Positions 55,931-64,000 of a stretch of DNA of 64,000 nt are shown one piece after another. The stretch's first letter is position 1. The number at the start of each line of letters is the position of its first letter. The notes beneath the pieces were generated by a model. That model saw only the letters and a list, made by a program, of their open reading frames with translations, made no database searches and was not told the origin of the DNA. A program made the translations under genes and the position numbers. The stretch comes from Platanthera guangdongensis (Eukaryota; Streptophyta; Magnoliopsida; Asparagales; Orchidaceae), in assembly GCA_039583875.1 (NCBI GenBank), contig CM077151.1, forward strand, positions 25,662,208-25,726,207. Direction: 5' to 3'.

Positions 55931-57708
55931 ATGCCTCTGGCGCGCTCGACACCCGGCCATCAGCGGCATATTTGCCCGGTCGCGTTATGTCGCCCTGTAC
56001 CAAGTCCTAGCCCACCCCCGTTTCCAATCAGTACATTATTTGCTACCAAAAGTTTGTGCCGCTGCAAACAACCTAACTCCCCTACGCACGACTGCCCGCT
56101 GAAAGACCTCTGGATCCTCATTCGTGAGAAGGAACCTGAGGTGACGCTCGCAAACTTCGAGACCCTTAAGTTGGATAATGCGACTGAGGACCCCACCCCC
56201 CCCCCACCCCCCACCCCCACCCTAGTTGCCACCTTCTAGCACTTGAACCTTCCATTGTTTACTGTCAACGGCTTCTCGGGCCCACAGACGATGAAGCTCT
56301 GGGGGATGCTTGGCGGGGCCTCCATTGCGGTGATGATTGATAGGGGAGCGAGCCACAACTTTATCTTGCCGCACTTGGTGGATCGTCTGGCGTTGTCAGT
56401 GCAGGTTGTCGATCACTTCTCGGTCTGTTTAGAAAATGACAGGCAGCGGGCGACGGGTAGCCTATACGCGGCCCTCACTTTCACCATAGGCCACAACCCA
56501 TTTCACGCTGACTTCTGCGTCTTCTCTCTAGGCGCCTAGGCGGGGTGGATGTTATTCCCGAAGTAACTTGGCTCCGCACCCTTGGCGACATCAGCGTCAA
56601 CTGGGACAGCATGACTATGCGCTTCCTCCATGGGGGAACAACCTGCATGTTGGAAGGCGACTCGGCCTTACTTCATCAGTCAGTCTCCTCACGGTTCCTC
56701 CAGAAATACATCGACTTGGATTGAGTGGCCTCCTTGTGGCACGTGGAGGAGAAATTTTGGACATCTTTGCGGACGTCTTCGCCAACAAAACTCGTTTTCC
56801 CCCGGCCAGGCCAATGAATCATTGTATTCCCCTGCAAGGGGGTGTTTCCTCCATCTCAGTTCGACCGTACCGCTACGGCCACGCTCAGAAGGGTGAGATC
56901 GAGAAACTGGTGGGGCGACATGCTCACGGCGGGATTCATTTGTCCCAGTGCTAGTCCCTTCTCGAGCTCCTTCCACCTGGTCCGCAAGAAGGACGGCAGT
57001 TGGCGCTTTTGCGTGGACTATCGGGAGCTCAATAAGGTCACCATCCCAATCCTATTTTGGTCATTCAAGAGCTCTTGGACGAGCTACGGGGCCGGTCTAC
57101 TTCTACAAGCTGAACCAACGTGGCGGCTACCATCAGATACGGGTCCGCGAGGAAAATGTTCCAAAGACAGCGTTCCGCACACATGGTCATTATGAGTTCT
57201 CGGTCATGCTTTTTGGATTGACGAATGCCCCCACCACTTTTCAGGCCACCATAAATGAATTGTTATGTCCAGTCCTGCGCATGTATATATTGGTCTTCTT
57301 CGATGACATTCTAGTTTACAGTTTATCTTGGTAGGATCACCTTGACCATCTTTAAGCAACTCTCACCACTCTCTTGAAGCACTCTTTTTGTGTGAACCCC
57401 AAGAAATGTGTCTTCAGTCAGACAAAGATTAGTTACTTGGGGCACGCCATCTCCGTAAACGGCATAGCTAAGGATCCAACAAGGTTCAGGGCGTTCATCA
57501 ATGGCCCACACCCTGATCACTCTGCGACGTCCGTGAATTCTTGGGCCTTACTGTGTACTATCGTCGGTTCATTCGGGACTATGGCAATATTGTCAAACCT
57601 CTCTCCATCTTGTTGAAAAATTCTAAGATCGGCAGTTTTCAGTGGACACCAGCGGCGGCCGCAGCATTCCGGACCCTTCAGCAGGCACTGAACACCGCCC
57701 CCGTGTTA
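55931..57708 (+). pseudogene. gypsy-3: zinc knuckle, protease and RT, broken
   Basis: A zinc-knuckle-like CRCKQPNSPTHDCPL (56059-56103) is followed by a retropepsin with VMIDRGASHNFILP (56328-56369), where the usual DSGA is DRGA, a change next to the catalytic Asp. RT motifs follow: [22 protein letters not shown] (56965-57040), [45 protein letters not shown] (57296-57322, active-site pair intact), then KCVFSQTKISYLGHAIS and YYRRFIRDYGNIVKPLS. A pyrimidine repeat (CCCACCCCC) lies at 56193-56220. Several frameshifts and stops make the protein inactive. Same family as gypsy-1. Confidence 0.85.
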
Positions 57709-57716
57709 GTTATGCC

Positions 57717-58444
57717 CAACCTTTTAAAAATCGGACCGGGCGGACCGCGGACCGGGTCACCGGCCGGTCCGGTCGAGGGTAGAGGACCGTTAGAACAGCG
57801 GACCGCCCTAACCGGAAAACCGGGCGAGCGGACCGGTGACCCGGGAACCGGGGGCGGGTTTACTAAACCGGGCGGGCCAAGGAGCCCATGATTAAATAAT
57901 AGTCAAAATGTGAAGGGAGTGGGATTCGATCTACCGCCATTTCTGTCGAAATCAAAGTGATAAACCACTAAGCCATTTAGTTTTGATTAACAAATATTAT
58001 AATATATTATATACATATACATATTAACGTAAATATAAAATAAAACAATATTTCACTAGTATATGTATTAAAAAGTGGCCAAATCTCTTCATTTTTATTC
58101 TTTTTTCAATTATATTTTTGCGTACAAACAAAAAAATATGATATTATTTATTTATTTATTTCAATTTTATGAGGAAAATAAAATAAATATGAAAAAAATT
58201 GTCGCGTATTATACATGAGTTGGGATTGATCTTGCTCTTACATAATACTTTCATCAAAAAATAATCAGAGCGTGCATGTGCGTTGCATAAAAATGTTATT
58301 TTTTATTTTCTAATTATATATATATTTATTTATTTATATATATTTATATATAACGGTTCGACCCCGGTTAAACCGGTTGGACCGGTTCAACCTTGAACCT
58401 CTCCCTCCGCCGGTTTGATGTCCGGTCCGGTTTTTAAAACCTTG
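57717..58444. mobile_element. 728-bp hAT-type MITE with 8-bp TSD GTTATGCC
   Basis: Terminal repeats CAACCTTTTAAAAATCGG and, inverted at the right, CAAGGTTTTAAAAACCGG, continue into ACCGG. The flanking GTTATGCC (57709-57716 and 58445-58452) is an exact 8-bp duplication of the gypsy-3 RNase H text. The ends carry CCGG/GGTCCGG-rich subterminal sequence around an AT-rich core. Non-coding. An 8-bp TSD is the hAT standard, so it was mobilised by an hAT transposase. Confidence 0.88.
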
Positions 58445-58452
58445 GTTATGCC

Positions 58453-60087
58453 AGATTTTTCGCGACCATTCGCCTATTTCAGCCGAATATTTGTTTCCAC
58501 TGCACGGCCCCGCTCGGCCTACAAGTCTAGCAGTATAGCATTAGCGGCCCTACCTGCTTGGTCATCACTTTACGGTCCGGACAGATCATCATAGCCTACG
58601 CTACCTCCTCCAACAGAAGATTGCGACTCTTGCGCAGCAGGTTTGGATGGCTAAACTATTAGGATACGACTTTGACATTGAGTTTCAGGTGGGTTCGTCC
58701 AACCGCGCGGTCGACGCTCTCTCCCGCCATCTGCAGACGCAAGTTTAACTGCCATTTCCCAACCATTTTCGGAGGACGCCACCATTCTTCAGCGTGAAGT
58801 TGTGGTCGACTCCGAGCTACAGTCGATTGTGAGGGCCTTGCGGGTGGATACCTCAGCCCGCCCACAATATCGTTTTGTGGGCGACCGCCTCTACTATCGG
58901 TTTGGAGGTCACGCGGGCGCCTTCAGGATGTATCGCCACCTCGCCGCTTCACTGTATTGGCCAAGAATGTTCCAGCAGGTCAAAACCTTCCTCTCAACCT
59001 GCCTACCGTGCTAGTGCGCCAAGTACCGGGCTACCTTTCCTGGGAGCCTCCTCCAACCACTCCTGTTCCGACTCAGATCTGGGTAGATATTTCTATAGAT
59101 TCTATCTCCCGGCTTCCCCGCTCTAAGAAATGGGACTGCATATTGGTGGTCGTGCACCGCCTATCCAAGTATGTTCATTTCATTCTGCTGCATCAGCCGT
59201 TCACGGCTCCCGGCATGTCCGCTACTTTTGTTAATGAGATGGTCCGCCTCCATGAGTTACCTCACTCCATTGTGAGTGACCGTGATCCCATTTTCCTAAG
59301 TTGATTCTAGCATGTATTGTTCAAGATGCAGGGTACGCAACTTCGGATGAGTACAGCATACCACCTGCAGACGGACAGGCAGCCTGAGGTCATGAATCGA
59401 TGCCTAGAAACCTATCTGCGTTGTTTTGTTTGTGATCACCCACAAAAGTGGGCCAAGTGGCTCTCCTAGGCCAAGTACACCTTCAACACGTCCTATCACT
59501 CCACCGTCGGCACCACACCGTTCGAGGAAGTTTATGGTAGACCTCCACCCGTCCTCACATAGGCCATTTCAGGCAAATGCGCAATTGCCGTCGTGGACGG
59601 TCTCTTCCGTGACCATGATGTCATGCTCCGACAGCTGCGCCAGCACCTCTAGCGTGCCCAAGACAGGATGGTTGCCTCAGCCAACCGCCATCGGTGTAAA
59701 GTCCAGTTCATCGAGGGTGATTCAGTGTTTCTCAAGCTCTGGACACACTATCATGTGACGATTACCCCGCGGATCCACTCCAGTTGGCGAACAAGTTCTA
59801 AGGCCCCTTTGAGATCCTAGTACGGGTGGGCACTCAGGTGTACCACATACGTCTAACTCTGAAGAACAGCATTCATCCAGTGTTCCATGTCTCGCAACTC
59901 AAGCGGGTGATTGGTGATCACCTGGCCGAGGAGGCGCTTCCTCTGCCAGCATCTGGCATCATCCCTTCGGTGTTCCACCCCCAACGCATTATGGACACGC
60001 ACGATCCTCCGTGTGGAGCAGTCAGTGGCGCAGGTTTTAGTTGGCAGGATCGCTATCACAACCCGCATTTTCTCAACATTTTGTAAT
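58453..60087 (+). pseudogene. gypsy-3: RNase H end, integrase and C-terminal module, broken
   Basis: After the MITE come FSRPFAYFS, RNase H end, then the integrase zinc finger region (about 58915-59015, FLSTCLPC), core WVDISIDSISRLPRSKKWDCILVVVHRLSKY (59080-59172; first Asp in VDI), HELPHSIVSDRDPIF, STAYHLQTDRQPEVMNRCLETYLRC (59349-59423), FNTSYHSTVGTTPFEEVYGRPPP, DSVFLKLW, and VGTQVYHIRL with SIHPVFHVSQLKRVIGDH (59826-59916). Frames shift at least five times. It aligns with gypsy-1 from 4690 onward. The element stops abruptly at about 60087 without an LTR. Confidence 0.82.
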
Positions 60088-60099
60088 ATATCAGAATAA

Positions 60100-62568
60100 G
60101 AGAAAATACGCATCGTGATGTCACGCCGTGCAGGGGAAAATCGCAGACGCTCAGGCAAAAACTTACTACTAAGACTTTTCATGAAATTCTGAAGGTTATC
60201 ACGAGGAAAAAAGAGAGTTGAGTTTACGTTTTAATAGTTGTATCACTCGGCTCAGTGGATCAACTAGTCCACGGGTGAAAATATACATATACGTAGCGGA
60301 AAATATTTGGTTCATTACATTTATTCCCCTATATGAGTATGAAGATCTAATAGGACTTCATAATATGCACATCTCTAGATTTGATATATATATTAAAAGA
60401 GTTTTACGTTCGTTAAAGTAGAGTGGCATTTGATTTAAAAAGATGTTACGAGTACGAGATAAAAGTATTTATCTTCTTATACTTTGAAAATAACAAACAT
60501 GCAATACTAACATAAACTCATCCCAGAGAGCAAGTAGATATGACAAACAGCAAGGAATTAGCGTAGCAGCTAGCAAATAGTCAAATGTCTGCAATAACTC
60601 ATTGTGGGCGTCAACAACCTGACACGAACCCACAGAACAACATGTATGTCTGAACTAAAATAAGAACAACAAAACTACTTCATGAAGTTGAGGGAAGAAT
60701 ACCATAGCTACTAGGCCCACGTCAAGGACTACGAACTCTAGTTGCTAAGGTCGCTACTGCTCCAATCCTGGTGCATTCAAAAGAAAGAACGTCTCAGCAA
60801 AAATAAACAAGTCGCAACAAATATCAAAAGTAAATAAACAAGAGAAGTCCAACAGTTACCAACCCAAAACAGAAAAACTGCGAGCACCTAAGTCAAAACT
60901 CAGTGAACAAATGAAGGCACTGTGGTAGTGGTCACATTATCCAACACAACCCAACGGTAGATAAGAAGAAAAAACACCCACCATGCGTAATGATTCACAA
61001 ACCGGCACTGAGGTGGTGGTCCTTTATCCACTGTCAACCAAAGGTCACAACCAACTTCCCAAAGAATATTGATTACGAAAGAAAACCCGAAAAAAAATCT
61101 ACCAAGGAATACTCGACGAATAGGAAGACCACTCGTAGAAAAAACTTTCAAGTCCACACGGATTCGTCGAAATAACTCGTCGAATAGGAAGATTACTCGA
61201 CGAAATAATTCCAAGTACACACCGATTCGTCGAAAATACTCGACGAATTGGAAAACACTCGGCGAATACACTAAATCACTCAGTGCACTCAACGATAACA
61301 CTTCACTCGACGAATTGAAGAATACTCGGCGAAATAGACTTACCTAAATAACTAATACCAAATGATACTCCACGAATTCGTCGAGAATACTCGACGAATT
61401 AGACTTGGCCTCTCATGAACACTCGACGCATGCACTGGATATTCGACGAATTCGTCGAGAATACTCAATGAATTGACTTCACTCGATGAATTAAACTTCA
61501 CTCGACGCCTAACTGGAATCACTCGACGAATTCGTCGAGATGACTCGACGAAATAATTCTTGACTCTCCAAGTTTTACCCGGTCTCGACAAATTGGACTT
61601 GACCTCACAGCGACACTGGACGAATTACACTCAACGAAAAGGACTCAGGCTGATCAGGAACACTCGACAATTCGTCGAACACTAACCCATACCCTATTCC
61701 TACATTCTATGGAGGAAGGAAAAAGACAATAAGAACAAATGAACTAGCAAGAGGGGGGAATCACCACTTGCCACAAAATCTTCCAAAAAACACCCACTCA
61801 AGCGCTCTGCTTCAAGGATCGGCCGTAAGAACTCCTCGTCTACGATCTCTGAAACTTTTCGGGGTAAAACAAGGGTTAAGATCAAATACCCTAAAGTCAA
61901 AAATCCACAAAATGGGAAAATCTTACCGAGCACGCGAAGATCTTGGCAAGACCTTTCTGGATCTATGCTACGTCGAAGGTTTCGTGCACCGGATCTCTGA
62001 TAAGCGGCGGCCGGAGGACTTCGCGATGTTCGTCGCTCTCTTCACTCCGCTCTTCGGGTCAACGGTTTGAGGAAGACGATGAATAGGGTTCCTTAAACTT
62101 ATACGTACACACACACATATATATATATATATATATTATTAATATAACTATCTGGAAAAACTCAAACGAAGAGAATCACTAAAATACCTCAGTTTTCGAT
62201 AAAATTCGCATCAAAGCTAAATGTCGGTGCTACGGACCAAACGACGAAATCGAAATCAGGCTCCGACAAACCAAACTCGGGTTAAAATTCACCGAAGTTA
62301 AAACAACAAAATCCTTATAAAATTCACCGAGTCTCCAAAAATGCTCAGTTCATAACGAAACTTCACAAACACTCCCAAAATTTAATACTGAAGTTTTCCA
62401 AGTCAAAAGTCTAATTCTGAAGAGTATAAAAACTGGTTGACTCGCCCAACGAACAAAATCTTGCACTACGACGGTGCACCGTTAACTACGCGTTAACGTA
62501 ACGTCCTTACGTCATTATTACATCACTAAATGGATTAAAATAATTATCGAAAATTAAGGGGCATTACA
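60100..62568 (-). mobile_element. 3' LTR of gypsy-4 (minus strand); outer end uncertain
   Basis: On the minus strand the LTR begins TGTAATGCCCC at 62568, directly after a purine tract (GGGGGAATGAC, 62569-62579). This start is typical of plant chromovirus LTRs. A TATA-like 'tatatatatatatata' lies at 62118-62135 and a CGACGAATTCGTCG-rich array at 61110-61690. No gene is seen. The far end (about 60.1-60.5 kb) could not be fixed because the element's other LTR is outside the window. Confidence 0.55.
61110..61690. repeat. Cluster of CTCGACGAATTCGTCGAG palindromes and half-sites in the gypsy-4 LTR
   Basis: About twenty 'ctcgacgaa' or 'ttcgtcgag' words in 580 bp. Full palindromes lie near 61372-61386 (one mismatch), 61443-61458 and 61522-61539. 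Similar words form the array in the copia LTR at 1905-2400. Confidence 0.8.
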
Positions 62569-62590
62569 GTCATTCCCCCTAAAAAGAAGT
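62569..62590 (-). promoter_or_regulatory. Polypurine tract of gypsy-4
   Basis: On the minus strand: tttttagggggaatgac, right before the LTR start. It primes plus-strand DNA synthesis in Ty3/gypsy elements. Confidence 0.65.
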
Positions 62591-62677
62591 TTCGTCCTGA
62601 AACTTATACACAATTCGAATATGAAACAGAAAGAAAGTAATCAAAGGTTACCGGATAGAAATACTTACCAGGGGAAA

Positions 62678-63998
62678 CTAGGAGAAAAGGTGAGGATGAG
62701 CATCTTTCATAGCTGACTCCAACTCACATGTCGCGCTCTCGACATCTTGGTTTCGCCAAAGAATCTTGACCATGGTTATTGTCTTTCTCTGCAACACCCG
62801 ATCCTGAGTCTCCAGAATTTGAATTGGCTCCTCGACATAAGAAAGATTAGGCTGCAACAGGGGCACCGAAGTCAAGGACATGACGATCACTAAAAACACA
62901 CTTTCGCAACTGGCTCACATGAAACACATCGTGAACACCAGGGAAAGTAGCGAGCAAATCCAGCATATAAGCTGACACTCTGATGCGTTCAACAATTGGA
63001 AAGGTCTCACATACCTAGGATCCAACTTGTGGTTCCTTCCAAACCTTTTAACACCTAGCATCGGAGAAACTTTCAGAAAAATCATGTCCCCAACTGCGAA
63101 CTCCAGATCAACTCTTCGTCGGTTAGCATACTTCTCATAACGCTCCTGAGCTACACGAAACTTTTCACGAATATGCGTTACAGAAATACTCATTTCTTCC
63201 AAGGCTTTTGAACCAAACAGCGGTCTCTCACCAACCTCAGCACAAAACAAGTGAGTTCGACAACGCCTCTCATACAAAGCCTCAATGGGGGTCATTTGCA
63301 AGCTCTCTTGATAACTGTTATTATAAGCAAATTCCATCAATCTAAGACGTTGGTCTCATGCTCCACCATGGTCCAAAATATAACATCCGATCATATCTTC
63401 CAAAATTTTTTTAACTCTTTCTGTTTGACAATTGATCTACGGGTGGTAAGAGGTCGAATACCCGAGGTTAGTGTCCAACCCTTCTTGCAAATTCTTCCAG
63501 AAACGCGACGTAAATCTGAAGTCTCGATCTGACACAATACTTACCGGAACTCCATGCAGTCAAATGACTTCATCCAAATACAATTTTGCTACCTTCTTCA
63601 TGGAATAGTCAATCTTAAAAGGCACAGTGAGCACATTTCGTCAATCTATCAACTATGACCCATACAGAATCATGTCATCGGGGAGACCTCGATAAACCGG
63701 TAATAAAGTACATAGAGATGCTCTCTCACTTCCAACTTGGAATATCCAAAGGCGTCAGCTTGCCACCAGGCATTCTATGATCCGCCTTAACACGTTTGCA
63801 AGTGAAGCACTCAGACACAAACTTAGCTATGTCGTTCTTCATCCCATACCACCAAACGATCTGCTTCAAATCTTTATACATCTTTGTAGAGTCAGGATGA
63901 TATGCGACACTAGACCCATGCGCTTCACTGCAAATCTCTGCCTGAATATCACCAATAGCTGGAATACAATATCTGTCGCGATACTTCAAAGTACTCAC
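62678..63998 (-). pseudogene. gypsy-4 pol: integrase and chromodomain-type tail, broken, runs off the window
   Basis: Reading down the minus strand from 63998: SSVAYHPDSTKMYKDLKQIVWWYGMKNDIAKFVSECFTCKRVKADHRMPGG (zinc finger HHCC), the core with [15 protein letters not shown] and a stop in YHP*IN, then MEFAYNNSYQESLQMTPIEALYERRCRT, VGDMIFLKVSPMLGVKRFG, and finally YVEEPIQILETQDRVLQRKTITMVKILWRNQDVESATCELES, which is the chromodomain region of Del/Tekay-like chromoviruses. The chromodomain would tether integration to heterochromatin marks. Stops at several points make it a pseudogene. Confidence 0.88.
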
Positions 63999-64000
63999 TT

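Overview
The window looks like nuclear DNA of a flowering plant. It is dense in Ty1/copia and Ty3/gypsy retrotransposon remains, MITEs, plant LINE 3' fragments and hAT, CACTA and MULE-like pieces. One host gene is recognisable: a plant phosphatidylinositol-4-phosphate 5-kinase (PIP5K) with MORN repeats, split by spliceosomal introns. The species cannot be told from sequence alone. There is no bacterial-style operon, tRNA cluster or CRISPR array.

Layout. 1-3.0 kb: the 3' end of a copia element (RNase H, long 3' leader, about 1.27-kb LTR). 3.4-8.6 kb: a decayed Ty3/gypsy element (gypsy-1). It is interrupted by two 457-bp copies of one MITE and by a 1,544-bp composite element made of three large 5S rRNA-derived palindromes. 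9.5-12.7 kb: LTR debris, a third copia pol fragment and a solo LTR. 16.1-18.0 kb: a complete non-autonomous LTR element (LTRs 319/325 bp, TSD TTTAT). 18.2-37.9 kb (minus strand): four exons of the PIP5K gene. Exons 36484-37680 and 33299-33466 are separated from exon 18178-18343 by an intron of 14,955 bp. That intron holds a hAT fragment, AT microsatellites around a GC-rich hairpin island, a full copia element (copia-2, 23335-28017, TSD GTATG), a LINE fragment and LTR/MITE remains. 39.0-40.0 kb: a dead hAT transposase. 40.5-48.3 kb: a young copia element (copia-1, TSD CTATT). Its leader is interrupted by a 3.3-kb MULE-like element with a 10-bp TSD that carries a multi-exon gene of CACTA (En/Spm) type. 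48.3-51.6 kb: no recognisable gene. 51.8-55.1 kb: gypsy-2 with a LINE 3' end inserted in it. 55.9-60.1 kb: gypsy-3, the same family as gypsy-1, broken by a 728-bp hAT-type MITE with an 8-bp TSD. 60.1-64 kb: the 3' LTR and pol of gypsy-4 on the minus strand.

Most likely new or unusual: (1) the composite of 5S-derived palindromes at 5028-6571, inserted as one unit with a 5-bp duplication; (2) a pair of related copia elements that have PBS, PPT, LTRs and pol but no gag, with a GCGG/CT-repeat leader in its place; (3) the MULE-like element carrying an apparently intact CACTA-type gene; (4) the 15-kb TE-filled PIP5K intron, with no later exons found in the 18 kb downstream.

All calls come from reading translations and repeats by eye. 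Domain names rest on motif recognition, not on searches.
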